From positions 1,009,501-1,073,500 of the forward strand of contig NZ_CP039692.1 in assembly GCF_005145045.1 (NCBI RefSeq): a stretch of 64,000 bases of DNA. The letters are read 5' to 3'. The stretch comes from Agrobacterium larrymoorei (GTDB lineage Bacteria > Pseudomonadota > Alphaproteobacteria > Rhizobiales > Rhizobiaceae). The notes beneath the pieces were generated by a model. That model did not search any database, had not been told where the DNA came from, and saw nothing but the letters and a program-made list of their open reading frames with translations. The position numbers and the translations under genes are program-made. Below, one piece after another: positions 55,724 through 64,000 of this stretch. Position 1 is the stretch's first letter, and each line of letters opens with the position of its first letter.

Positions 55724-56695
55724 TTAAAATATATTCCATGTAGAGGTGGATGTTGATGCGCCTTCGTAGCAGTATCCCAATGATTCCAGCCTTGCAGAAA
55801 CATCTGACCGTGTATCACATGCTTTCGCAGTCATCGGATCGTCGCCAGACCCGCCACGACAATCGCCATTAAATTCTTGCCATTGCTCAATCAAGGTAGA
55901 TACGTCGTCGGTAGAAGTCGGAGATGTCGATGGGGTGGGGCAAAAAAATCTTTTGTTCCCATCAATATGTATGTTGCCGTCAGCCATCCGATCCAAGATG
56001 AATGTTGTCTGACTTGCCTCGCCGAATTCTTGACAGTCAGCTTTGACCCTCAAACGGTTTGCATCTAATTGCGTTATTTTCGATATTACGCAGGAGTTCT
56101 CGCCCGTGGAGAAAGCTCGAAGGTCGTCATTTAACTCAAAGTCGATCATTTCCAGCTCGTTTTTTAGAAGAGCTTCGCAATCATTTTTGCTTCGGACGTA
56201 TGCCCCCGCCTTTATCGGCAGTGTATTAAAATGATCGGATTGGTCACTAGACTCAACTTTGGGTAAATCTTGCCCTAGAGGTACGGCAGGGTCGGCATGC
56301 GAAGGTGAACTCTGTTTCGCAGTTGATGCGTCGGGCAATTTTTTGTTTTGAGCATCAAGAAATTTTTTCTGCACATCTAATATTTGAAAAGCCGCCAAAA
56401 CGCTTGGGCAAGCACCTATGGCAATAAGCATCGGGGCTTCAGATATCGCTTTACTGCGAAGGGCGGACCGTTCACTTTTCGAAAGTTTTGATGCTTCTTC
56501 GAGTTTTGCAATTCGATTTTCTGCGAATTCCATAAGTTGTGAGGAAATTTCTCCTGACAGTTTACATGCCTTAGCTCCCTCGATGGTCGTATATGCTGAA
56601 GGCAGACTATTAAACATCTCATCCAAGGAGGCAGCCTTCAAAGCTCCAGCAAAGCATGGCGATAAGCATAGAAGAGCGACTAAGCGCAATGACAT
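55724..56695 (-). CDS. Hypothetical secreted protein
   Basis: A 323-aa protein with a signal peptide (MSLRLVALLCLSPCFAGALKA). A helical region spans residues about 30-125. The middle is Ser/Pro-rich. The Cys-containing C-terminal end (NGDCRGGSGDDPMTAKACDTRS, LGYCYEG) resembles a small motif recurring at the C-termini of proteobacterial secreted proteins. Function is unknown. It is probably cotranscribed with the upstream YccF gene, 15 bases away. Confidence 0.65.
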   Translation of the reverse strand: MSLRLVALLCLSPCFAGALKAASLDEMFNSLPSAYTTIEGAKACKLSGEISSQLMEFAENRIAKLEEASKLSKSERSALRSKAISEAPMLIAIGACPSVLAAFQILDVQKKFLDAQNKKLPDASTAKQSSPSHADPAVPLGQDLPKVESSDQSDHFNTLPIKAGAYVRSKNDCEALLKNELEMIDFELNDDLRAFSTGENSCVISKITQLDANRLRVKADCQEFGEASQTTFILDRMADGNIHIDGNKRFFCPTPSTSPTSTDDVSTLIEQWQEFNGDCRGGSGDDPMTAKACDTRSDVSARLESLGYCYEGASTSTSTWNIF

Positions 56696-56710
56696 TCGGG
56701 TCGCCCCCAA

Positions 56711-57193
56711 TTAGCTTGAAACGAGGACATCATGGCTGTTACCGAGACGAATCTTAGCGTTATGCTCCCGAGCGACCCTCGCCATCTCGACGCTAACAAC
56801 GCGGCGACCGATTGGCCAAAGCGACAGCGCCGCCAATTTAAACGACTGGATGCCAAACGGGATCGTTATTATAAAGACGCACGCGATTACGCCAGCTAAG
56901 ACATGACTAAAAAACAGAACCCAGCCAAATGTTAGAAGCCAAACAATATTCACTATAAATCCGATGGTTCCAGTGGCAGCCGTTCCGGCGGTTAGTCCCT
57001 TACCGTCCAATTCCCGAACGTGAACAATTTCCTTTCCAAAGGGAAAGGCGGAAAGTTTTGCGATCTCGAACGCTGATCGTGATAAGGGCAGGCCTATGAT
57101 GGAAATTGCTGCAATGAGACCGCCTAAAAACCAAATACATGCAACGATGGCTCCACCGAAGCAAAACCAAATAATATTTCCAAACGCTCGCAT
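56711..57193 (-). CDS. YccF-domain inner-membrane protein
   Basis: A 160-aa protein with two YccF-type repeats. The first has IIWFCFGGAIVACIWFLGGL followed by LPLSRSAFEIAKLSAFPFGKEIVH. The second has IPFGIQSFKLAALSLWPIGRRVV. About four membrane helices are expected. The function of YccF proteins is not established. The start at 57193 follows GGGGGC. It precedes the secreted-protein gene at 56695. Confidence 0.85.
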   Translation of the reverse strand: MRAFGNIIWFCFGGAIVACIWFLGGLIAAISIIGLPLSRSAFEIAKLSAFPFGKEIVHVRELDGKGLTAGTAATGTIGFIVNIVWLLTFGWVLFFSHVLAGVIACVFIITIPFGIQSFKLAALSLWPIGRRVVSVEMARVAREHNAKIRLGNSHDVLVSS

Positions 57194-57341
57194 TGAAGCC
57201 CCCAAGTGAGTGCAGGCCCTATGCCCGCTCAAGTTGGTAATAGAGCAAACGCAACTCGAAATCCACAAAATCGTAGCATCATACGATTATTTCATGATTT
57301 CCGTACTCAATGCGGGTTCCTCGAAGCAATCGCTTTCGCAA

Positions 57342-57692
57342 ATGTCGCCTATGACTATTGCGAAGCAAATTGGGTCCAAGATCAGAGAATTCAGACGTGC
57401 GCGGGAGATGACGCAGGCTCAGCTTGCAGAGTTTTCGATGCGAACCGTAGATGGAATTTCTCAGATAGAGCGAGGTGTAAATACGCCGAGCCTTGAGACG
57501 TTGCTAGCAATTTGCTCATCCCTTGGCGTGGGTCTCTCTGATCTAATCGAAGTCGACAGTGTTTCCGATAATCGGTCAAAGCGCAGCGCACTCGTCGCGG
57601 AAGCTAACTCGATGTTGAACACCATGAGTGAAGCTGAGCTAGCTGTGGCTGTAGACCTTATGCGGGTTGTAAAGCAGCGCATGTCGCGATAG
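57342..57692 (+). CDS. XRE-family transcriptional regulator
   Basis: A 116-aa protein. The helix-turn-helix reads MTQAQLAEFSMRTVDGISQIERGVNTPSL, and the wrap-up is TLLAICSSLGVGLSDLIEV. A short C-terminal helical tail follows. Start 57342 or 57351 is likely; longer starts overlap the divergent YccF gene. It may regulate island genes. Confidence 0.85.
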   Translation: MSPMTIAKQIGSKIREFRRAREMTQAQLAEFSMRTVDGISQIERGVNTPSLETLLAICSSLGVGLSDLIEVDSVSDNRSKRSALVAEANSMLNTMSEAELAVAVDLMRVVKQRMSR

Positions 57693-57907
57693 CTAGTTGC
57701 GTCTATAATTATGCGATTTTCTTGGCAATTTCGCTCTGAAAATGCTATGGAACAGCTTGTCTCAAACACATCCCCCTAAATAAAATCACCAATCCAGTTC
57801 CACTGCTCCCTGACGTTTTTACTCAGGCTCCCCCAGTGTTACCCACATCACCCCGCATCAGGCTCTTGCAAATGAGCCTTTCTATAAACACGTCCACAGG
57901 AAAGGAA

Positions 57908-58525
57908 ATGCGATATAAAGAAACCGCTAATGCATACGCAAATTGGATTGACGAACGTATAAAGAACTTCACCGATCCAGATCGTCCCATATGGCAACCA
58001 CTGGAATCTTATATGCAGTTCCATGCCTTGTTCGTCACCTTTAGCTTCGATAGCAAAAAGATTGCCGGACGTAAGTCCGAGATGAGCGATAGCTCATCTC
58101 CAATTTATAATCACAAGCTTTCACCCGAATTTCTCAATACAGACAGGTTATATAAGCGGATGTGCCGCGAGCTTCTCGGATCGAATTTCACGCGGAAGAG
58201 AGATTGCCAGCCACTCATGATCGCAGCAGCTGATGGGAATGGAACTCGGTATTGGGGAACGACAAGCGATCTGCAGAACCTCCACATCCATTCGATTTGG
58301 GTGTTCAAACCTGGACAGATCGAAAAGGCGAAAAAGAAATTCGCGACGATCGACATCCAGACGTGCGATTATGATTTCTCCGATGTGGATGTCCGCGATT
58401 TCACCAATTATATGGCCAGCGTTGGAAGGCCGAGCAAAATCGCTTCGTACACGAGCAAGTTCTTGGGTTTCAACGCGATGGACATGTTGATTGGGGAAGA
58501 TTTCGTGATTTACCCAACGATCTAA
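57908..58525 (+). CDS. HUH-endonuclease-like protein (rolling-circle Rep-like)
   Basis: A 205-aa protein. The HUH motif is visible as LHIHSIWVF (His126-Ile-His128), preceded by a beta-rich LFVTFSF segment near residues 41-47. A candidate catalytic Tyr is Tyr171 in SYTSKFLGF, a YxxK arrangement seen in Rep proteins. HUH enzymes nick single-stranded DNA for rolling-circle replication or transfer. No phage structural or relaxase accessory genes are adjacent. ATG 57908 follows AGGAAAGGAA. The match is by motif only. Confidence 0.6.
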   Translation: MRYKETANAYANWIDERIKNFTDPDRPIWQPLESYMQFHALFVTFSFDSKKIAGRKSEMSDSSSPIYNHKLSPEFLNTDRLYKRMCRELLGSNFTRKRDCQPLMIAAADGNGTRYWGTTSDLQNLHIHSIWVFKPGQIEKAKKKFATIDIQTCDYDFSDVDVRDFTNYMASVGRPSKIASYTSKFLGFNAMDMLIGEDFVIYPTI

Positions 58526-58730
58526 TATTAGATAAATCGAATAATATGAAGTTTGTATGTCTTTTTTCTTGAAACAAGATTCGGCTTTCTGATAGCCATT
58601 TTCCAGCAACCTGATCCACCAGCAAAATTCACAAAAGGTTGCTTACAGCATTCGCAAATATCATCGGCTTTCAGCCACCATACAGTTTTCACGCCCATCA
58701 GTATTAATGGGCGAACATAAAGGCTTTCTT

Positions 58731-59159
58731 ATGCTTAAATACAGAAAGTTTACGGCGCTATACACCCTACCAGAAATGCTAAATGAAGTTATCGACTTCG
58801 CCAAGGCAAATAATATCTCCGTATTAGCCGTGCAGAAGGAAGGATTTAGATCTCATCGTCGTGATACGGAAAACAGCATCACCATGGTCACCGATCTCAG
58901 GGATGACACGTCAGTCGCTCCAGTTTGCCAAGCTGCTGCTTCACTGATGCCTAACCTGTTGGTCTTGGCTGTCGACCCGGATAGAGCGGTGGGACTGTTT
59001 ACGGCCACCCCGAATGAGCAGAAGATAATACAGGAACTTCTCTGGCTTCATTATGGAAAAGCCGGACTCATTCAGCTTCTATTCTCGGCGTCTGTTTCGT
59101 TTGATGCAGGAGCCCTAGCTCCGTCGTCTCACCTAGATGTCATGGGGGTAGCGGCATGA
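58731..59159 (+). CDS. Hypothetical protein (first of an overlapping pair)
   Basis: A 142-aa protein that I do not recognise. It seems globular and alpha/beta, with hydrophobic stretches SVLAVQKEGF and LLVLAVDPDRAVGLF. ATG 58731 with AAAGG upstream is preferred over the ATG at 58707. Its stop overlaps the next gene by 4 bases (ATGA), so the two are translationally coupled. Confidence 0.6.
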   Translation: MLKYRKFTALYTLPEMLNEVIDFAKANNISVLAVQKEGFRSHRRDTENSITMVTDLRDDTSVAPVCQAAASLMPNLLVLAVDPDRAVGLFTATPNEQKIIQELLWLHYGKAGLIQLLFSASVSFDAGALAPSSHLDVMGVAA

Positions 59160-59515
59160 AACTCCGTGTTATTGAGGTTTTGGATGCCGGTTATCTTCAC
59201 GCCGAGCGAATTGTGCTTGCTGCAAATCGCAGATGCGAAACTGACCGCTTCTGCTTGACCACGTGCTTAGAGTTGAGAGGCAAAAGCGTAGCCTTACAGC
59301 AACCGTCGGTAATGCGGCTTCCCAAGGATTTCCTGCAGGTGGGGGATCGACTTGTCGTCTGGACCAGAAGAATGAAACCGTTCGCAGAATTCGATGAATG
59401 GGATTCGCGTACGCAACACATCAGCTGGGGCTTGAGGCGCCCGCTGTTCGAATTTGAGAATACCGGCGTTCTGGTTCAGGAAATCTTGGGTGAACCCGTG
59501 TTCCGCTCGAACTAG
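59156..59515 (+). CDS. Hypothetical protein (second of an overlapping pair)
   Basis: A 119-aa protein, probably beta-rich. It has an SH3-like DFLQVGDRLVVWTRRM segment around residues 60-75 and a HISWGLRRPLFEFENTGVLV C-terminal part. Its start overlaps the preceding gene by 4 bases. It is convergent with the next gene, overlapping at the stop codons by 4 bases. Confidence 0.6.
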   Translation: MKLRVIEVLDAGYLHAERIVLAANRRCETDRFCLTTCLELRGKSVALQQPSVMRLPKDFLQVGDRLVVWTRRMKPFAEFDEWDSRTQHISWGLRRPLFEFENTGVLVQEILGEPVFRSN

Positions 59516-59922
59516 CTGCTGCGTTTCTGGCTACCTACCTGCTTTATTCTGGTTGGGCTTTTTGCGAAGCCCTTCCTGATTTCGCCAGAAATTTTGTCCA
59601 GTTGAGTGTCGAAATGCCTCTCTGAGCAGTGGAGGCGTACAGTAGCCAAAGCATCTAAAACCTCACTGACAGTATTACAGCTTATCGCAAATTTCCCTTG
59701 CGAAAGTTCCAAGTCTCTTCGGCCATATCGAACGGCTAGTGAAAACGAGCCGTCTTGGTTTTCTTGAAACCATCTGCCTCGTTTCGATCGTCCCGCACTG
59801 AACTCGTTCACGATCTCGATCTGCTTGTCGATCTGCATTAGCAGCCGGCGTCGTCGTTTAGTCGCCGCGTCAGCTGGTGAACGGTTCACAGCGTCAATCA
59901 AGGTCAGGTTCTCAAAAGCCAT
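59512..59922 (-). CDS. Hypothetical protein, DUF6641-like
   Basis: A 136-aa basic protein. The pattern KRRRRLLMQIDKQIEIVNE, then GRWFQENQDGSFSLAVRYGRRDLELSQGKFAI, and a C-terminal LDKISGEIRKGF resembles small plasmid/island proteins labelled DUF6641 (from memory). AATGGAGTGTTAA precedes its ATG. Function is unknown. Confidence 0.6.
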   Translation of the reverse strand: MAFENLTLIDAVNRSPADAATKRRRRLLMQIDKQIEIVNEFSAGRSKRGRWFQENQDGSFSLAVRYGRRDLELSQGKFAISCNTVSEVLDALATVRLHCSERHFDTQLDKISGEIRKGFAKSPTRIKQVGSQKRSS

Positions 59923-60129
59923 TTAACACTCCATTCTTTGCAGCCCGCTTCACTGATTAGGGAGTGAAGGACAACAGCAATGGGTCTGACCGGCTATCTC
60001 TGTTCAATGCACCAAGGGTTGTCTTTGTCTTATGCCGAACGGCATTTGAGATATACACTCTCTGTCTTCCGTTGCCTCATCGCCAAATTCTAGTGACGGT
60101 TAAATAGATTTGGCGAAAGGGTTTACTTG

Positions 60130-60618
60130 GTGAAAAGGTCCATTGAATTTAACTGCAACTTCAGGGCTGCACGCAACACTGATTTTAGCGCACTGAGTTA
60201 TCTGGCATCTCTTTGTTGGCACGAAACGTATAACGGCGTGTTGCCAGCTTCGAGTGCAAAGAGGTTCGACGATGAGCGAGGTGGAGAAGATTATGCGCGC
60301 TGTTTGCTGCCTGTCACCCAAGTCGCAGTGGTCAAAAATGAGATCGTCGGCATGATCGCGAACACCTCTGGCATCGTGACCGGTCTTTATGTTGACCACC
60401 GGTTTCGGCGAAATCGGATCGGATCAAGTCTTCTACACAACGCTTGTTTGAAGGGCGCAGACACGCTTAGCGTTGTATCATCGAATCGCGCTGCCATCTC
60501 ATTTTACGAGCGTTGTGGATGGGTTCGCTGGAAAAAGCTATCTGGCAAAGTCTGTGGAGCCGAAGTGACTGAAGAGTTAATGGTGCTCAAACACCGGAGG
60601 CAAGATAAATGGAGATGA
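60130..60618 (+). CDS. GNAT-family N-acetyltransferase
   Basis: A 162-aa acetyltransferase. ITGLYVDHRFRRNRIGSSLLHNA-like sequence (TGLYVDHRFRRNRIGSSLL) is the acetyl-CoA motif A, and VSSNRAAISFYERCGWVRW is motif B. The substrate is unknown; some island GNATs are toxins or antibiotic-modifying enzymes. A GTG start at 60130 follows GAAAGGG; a TTG one codon earlier is possible. Confidence 0.82.
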   Translation: MKRSIEFNCNFRAARNTDFSALSYLASLCWHETYNGVLPASSAKRFDDERGGEDYARCLLPVTQVAVVKNEIVGMIANTSGIVTGLYVDHRFRRNRIGSSLLHNACLKGADTLSVVSSNRAAISFYERCGWVRWKKLSGKVCGAEVTEELMVLKHRRQDKWR

Positions 60619-60980
60619 CGTCAACGGTCACAACTGTGGCAGATTTTGGCAGGCGGACTGAGAGCCGGAAGTGATTGGCGCTTATAAAAGAAGGCGCGAA
60701 CTACATATGACTGAAGCAAAACTCCGCAATCGCGAGCGACAATATCCGACTCTTTGCCGAAGTCACTGATGAGAATACATCTAGTCACTTAGGATAATGT
60801 GGAAAAAAATAAGCCTCTGTAAATCACTATATTTTTTTGTCTTTGCCTCACGAATTGTGCGAGAAAGGAGAGGCAATTAGAATGGCCTGGCGCGATGCTA
60901 GCACAAGTCAAAAACAGTTTCCTCAACGGTTCGATAATGGCCCCGGTTAGAGTGAGGCGATTTGTCAACAAGGAACACTG
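60619..60980. other. Intergenic region, nothing recognised
   Basis: About 360 A+T-rich bases without a credible gene or stem-loop. One minus-strand frame (60789-61067) lacks any family feature and overlaps the next gene. Confidence 0.4.
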
Positions 60981-61523
60981 ATGGACCCTGAACAGCACCT
61001 CCCCCCGCGAAAATCCGATTACATCGTTCTCGGGTATCTGGACTATACAATTTCTAGTTTCCAGCATTACGTGAGGCTTAACCTCTCGACATCATCAGGA
61101 TCACTAGTCTCAGGATTACCTGTCCAAGGCCGGGACTTTAAGGAAAACTACCCACGAGAGTTCGCTGCCATTACGGAAATTAATGCAGCATATTCGGCTG
61201 TACTATCGCCGATATTTCAGGGGCACAGACCGAAGATTGTTGGCGGCATCGCCTCTTACGGCTCTCTAAGATTTCGAGACGGTAAAATAGAGGTCAAGGC
61301 CCTTTGGCTGGCAGCGGTAGTTACAACTTACGTGGGCGTCCAAGGGTACCCAGACTTCCGAGAAGGCATCATCAAAATACACGAAGACATATCCTACGCA
61401 GTGGAGAAACTTGGCTCGGCGCTCGATCTGGGCGATACAAAATTTGTACCAAGAACTCCCGAAGACATACGTCGCGACGCAATACAGTGCCTACCCCCTC
61501 AGAATTCTCGTTTTAGGAAGTGA
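60981..61523 (+). CDS. Hypothetical island protein
   Basis: A 180-aa protein that I do not recognise. It has no signal peptide. A central SYGSLRFRDGKIEVKALWLAAVVTTY segment suggests a mixed fold with one moderately hydrophobic stretch, and HEDISYAVEKLGSAL near the end is probably helical. It lies upstream of the large unknown gene but is separated from it by 434 bases, so common function is uncertain. Confidence 0.6.
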   Translation: MDPEQHLPPRKSDYIVLGYLDYTISSFQHYVRLNLSTSSGSLVSGLPVQGRDFKENYPREFAAITEINAAYSAVLSPIFQGHRPKIVGGIASYGSLRFRDGKIEVKALWLAAVVTTYVGVQGYPDFREGIIKIHEDISYAVEKLGSALDLGDTKFVPRTPEDIRRDAIQCLPPQNSRFRK

Positions 61524-61957
61524 ATAGATGGGGACGGAAGGTTGAGGGCAACCCAACAGTAGAAGCTGGCATGTCTCGGTATTGACGATCGGATACACAA
61601 GAATCAAACGAAAGAGCTGCCCATTGCCTTACACTGTCAGATACAGTTTCTTCACTCGGGTAAGCTTTCACATCGAGGCAAGTCACAAGCCTATCTCTAC
61701 CGCAATTTGTTTAGTGACGCGATACATGAGGGTACGCCTGTAGTTGTTGAATAGGAGCAGTTTGGCATTATCGATCCTGCTCTGGTAACCCCCGCGGCTA
61801 AGAAGCGGAAAATTAGATTAAATTTTACGCCTGATCTCTCTTTTTAGTTGTGGCTAACTCGTGAAAATGAAAGCCAAGCCCCGAAATATTGTTGCGGGAA
61901 TAAGGAGCGCGCTTTATTGCATATTCGTGATGTCTAAAAGTCGACGGGGGGGCCCGA
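61524..61957. other. Intergenic region, nothing recognised
   Basis: No gene with a ribosome site or known family is seen in these 434 bases. The right end has a G run (CGGGGGGG) just before the GTG of the next gene. A promoter for the large gene is presumably here. Confidence 0.4.
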
Positions 61958-64000
61958 GTGTCTGAATTAAACATACAATTGGTTTCTCAATTGCGAGCAA
62001 TAAAGTCTCCAACCACAAGGAACCAGTTAAGAGGTATAATCGCTGAGAAAGGCAATAAAACTCTTAGTGAAAAAACTAACAGGTTCATTCATCAGCTAAA
62101 GTATCCAGACAACAAAGCGGCAGTGAACCTTCTCAGTTTGCTTCAACGAGAGGGGCATATTACTGTGTCTCTGCCTGTGCCGCCGTTGCCACCTACAGTT
62201 GGTGACATCGTGTTTGCAGATAATATGCCCGAGAAGGCCTTTATAAGCTATGCGGGCAAATTATTGAGTAGCTACGAAGCATTTCTTGTAGACTATATTA
62301 ATTTTACTCGCCAACTAGACGAATTGGTGGAGATTGGTTCTGATAGTGAAGTGGCCAACCTGTTGTCATCAAATTTTGCAAAATTTGGTTACTCGATAAA
62401 TCTTATAACGAAGATATTCAGTTTAAGATATAGAACGCGAAATTTTCCTCAGGTTGAGGCATCAATTATTGAGTTTGTTTCGCCTCTTAACAACAAGAGG
62501 CGAAGCATACTTTTTCCCGCCATTGAAGATAGCTTTGATGGATCTAGGACATACTTCGATGTAAGGCGGACTTACACGCGAATTTCTACCGGTGATCGGC
62601 TGCCGCGCCATGTCAGGCTATATCTTATGGATCTGTTTAGCCCCCTCTCCAGAAAAGAGCAGGATGTGAGTGAAACAGCGCGAGCCTACGCAGGTTATTC
62701 TGTCATTGATCTCTGCATGTACCTTCTCACAGCGGAGAGGTTAGCTCATGCATCGGAGCGTTCGTTAGAAAGCGGGCTATTCCGAACTGTGCCAAGGGTC
62801 GTGCGGGAAGCTTTTGAGCGCGCGCGTTTCCCTTCCAGCAAATTTCCTCCAATGCCAGAGGATCTCGCTGATGAGGTAAAATCTGACACTCTATTTCGGC
62901 ATTCAGCAGCTCTCCTAAATTACGATGCGGCTATCGAATTTCGCTCCAAAATTGAATCGTCGCTTAGTGCGCGAATGGACGGTATATTCTCCAGCCCAGT
63001 TTCCCAGCCACCTGTAGAAATCGAGGCGACCCTCAGTGCAGTTGAAATAATACGAGGTCTAAGTCTAGTAAACATGGATAGCAATAAATCTATTGCGCCA
63101 ACAGGAAGAATGGAACTTTCTGGAGTGTTCTCATACGTTGTTACAAATCTAACAGAACCGTTGGATTTAACCGGTGAGGAACTTCTGGCGGCGCTCAATG
63201 CGTGTGAAAATATTCCTTCTTTGCTAACCGCAGTAGAATTACATTCTGCATTACCAGAAAAATCTCAAGACCTACTTTATGAGCTTCTGAGAACGACAAT
63301 AATATTCGATGCCGATCAGAGCTTCATCACTGACTACTCTGTGCGACAGGCGACTGAAAAAATAGTCGAAAGTGGCTACAACAAGGATGTAATGGCGTTA
63401 TTAAAAGACCTATATTCAAAGGCGCCATCAGTTGGAGAATACTATTTCGGCTTCTGGGATGACAGTTTTTTAACTCAACTTTATGGTCTATACGACAGTG
63501 TGGAGGCCGTATCGGAGACCAGAGAGCGGATGCTCTACTGGTATGGTGACTACACAGACAGCGAAATCCACAGGGAGCGCGCTCGATCGTTATCTCTGGA
63601 AAATAAGCTGGTTCGCCTTAGAAATGAGATTGACGCCAACCGACTGCACGTGGATACCGCGCGTCTTCGACACTGGATGCAGGACGAAATCGCGCTTGAT
63701 TTGAGATCTTTAATAACGTCTGGTGACACAAATTTGCGGGCAGACGCGAATGTTAGTGATGTTCAAGACGAAATTCTTCTTCTGAGTGACCCGGGATTAC
63801 ATCTCGCAAGGATCGTTTCAAAAGTCTTCCGTGAATTCTGCTCTAACAGATCGTTTGGGCTTGATTCTTACATTGGTCGTAGGATTAGACACGGCACGTT
63901 CTATGGAACTATAACCGCCGATGTACGCACAATTTTACAGAATTTTGTTTTGAAGGAGCGTGAAAACAACCCTCAGCTGGCGCGTTTCGTCGCCCAACGC
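61958..64000 (+). CDS. Large hypothetical protein (3' end outside window)
   Basis: The frame is open from GTG 61958 to the window end, giving at least 681 residues. An in-frame TGA at 61928 and the lack of other starts fix the 5' end near GTG, and a G run lies 7-13 bases upstream. The N-terminal 60 residues (LRGIIAEKGNKTLSEKTNRF) look like a small helical domain. A mostly helical body follows, with no membrane segment. Near residue 636 there is a conserved-looking LDSYIGRRIRHGTFYG. I recall similar SxxRIRHG motifs in large uncharacterised defence-island proteins, but I cannot name a family. No Walker, nuclease or toxin motif is certain. It is A+T-rich. Confidence 0.75.
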   Translation, partial: MSELNIQLVSQLRAIKSPTTRNQLRGIIAEKGNKTLSEKTNRFIHQLKYPDNKAAVNLLSLLQREGHITVSLPVPPLPPTVGDIVFADNMPEKAFISYAGKLLSSYEAFLVDYINFTRQLDELVEIGSDSEVANLLSSNFAKFGYSINLITKIFSLRYRTRNFPQVEASIIEFVSPLNNKRRSILFPAIEDSFDGSRTYFDVRRTYTRISTGDRLPRHVRLYLMDLFSPLSRKEQDVSETARAYAGYSVIDLCMYLLTAERLAHASERSLESGLFRTVPRVVREAFERARFPSSKFPPMPEDLADEVKSDTLFRHSAALLNYDAAIEFRSKIESSLSARMDGIFSSPVSQPPVEIEATLSAVEIIRGLSLVNMDSNKSIAPTGRMELSGVFSYVVTNLTEPLDLTGEELLAALNACENIPSLLTAVELHSALPEKSQDLLYELLRTTIIFDADQSFITDYSVRQATEKIVESGYNKDVMALLKDLYSKAPSVGEYYFGFWDDSFLTQLYGLYDSVEAVSETRERMLYWYGDYTDSEIHRERARSLSLENKLVRLRNEIDANRLHVDTARLRHWMQDEIALDLRSLITSGDTNLRADANVSDVQDEILLLSDPGLHLARIVSKVFREFCSNRSFGLDSYIGRRIRHGTFYGTITADVRTILQNFVLKERENNPQLARFVAQR

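Noticed and set aside
61958..64000. HEPN ribonuclease motif in the large island protein
   Set aside because: The RRIRHG stretch gives Arg-x3-His, not the RxxxxH spacing of HEPN enzymes, so the label is not justified.

Overview
The window looks like a secondary replicon (chromid) of an Agrobacterium-type member of the Rhizobiaceae. A complete repABC cassette (47327-51028) lies among single-copy housekeeping genes: rpsA, cmk, asd, pheS/pheT, infC-rpmI-rplT and gshB. Alphaproteobacterial hallmarks support this. There is an ATT-started infC, an MbfA-type iron exporter preceded by two Irr-like ICE motifs, a TIGR02300 gene beside cmk, and a GTTC-N7-GTTC LexA box. The genus is inferred from gene content; no rRNA or other marker is present.

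Layout. 1-9000: the end of an RNase D-like gene, an Ala/Pro-rich hypothetical, rpsA, cmk, TIGR02300, tRNA-Ala(GGC), a beta-carbonic anhydrase, a lytic transglycosylase and asd. 9486-22460: an MHS-family transporter with a large inserted domain, then a sugar-acid block. That block holds a GntR regulator, a dctPQM TRAP transporter, an idonate-type dehydrogenase and uxuAB on the minus strand, plus an Ldh2-type dehydrogenase divergent from a two-HTH GntR regulator and an enolase-superfamily enzyme. 22464-26061: a rutABCDF pyrimidine-nitrogen operon without rutE or rutG. It is divergent from an SDR gene that seems to carry a one-base frameshift, and a striking double palindrome lies between them. 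27125-34780: an orphan Bug-type binding protein, then pheS and pheT with a DUF4160/DUF2442 pair wedged between them, a kinase-like gene and infC-rpmI-rplT. 34960-45407: an alpha/beta hydrolase, a transglutaminase-like protease, a TetR/RidA/RND efflux locus with three palindromes, mbfA, and a cupin-XRE regulator divergent from an omega-aminotransferase. 45558-52836: an FAD-dependent protein with a parS-like site inside its coding sequence, a parS palindrome, repA-repB-(antisense ctRNA)-repC, a BphO-type heme oxygenase and gshB.

From about 53100 to the window end the DNA is a genomic island. The first 32 codons of comM (yifB) are intact, then the frame runs into foreign DNA beside a large serine recombinase. 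The island carries a second, small serine recombinase with a perfect 12-bp inverted repeat at its promoter, a secreted protein, a YccF membrane protein, an XRE regulator, a small HUH (rolling-circle Rep-like) protein, several unknown small genes and a GNAT acetyltransferase. It ends with an unrecognised 180-aa gene and the first 681 codons of a large unrecognised protein that leaves the window. Island genes are visibly more A+T-rich than the backbone.

The best candidate for an undescribed system is this island. Its recombinase sits downstream of the severed, possibly SOS-controlled comM promoter. Its HUH protein hints at self-replication. Its unknown large cargo gene could be an anti-phage effector, but that is inference only.
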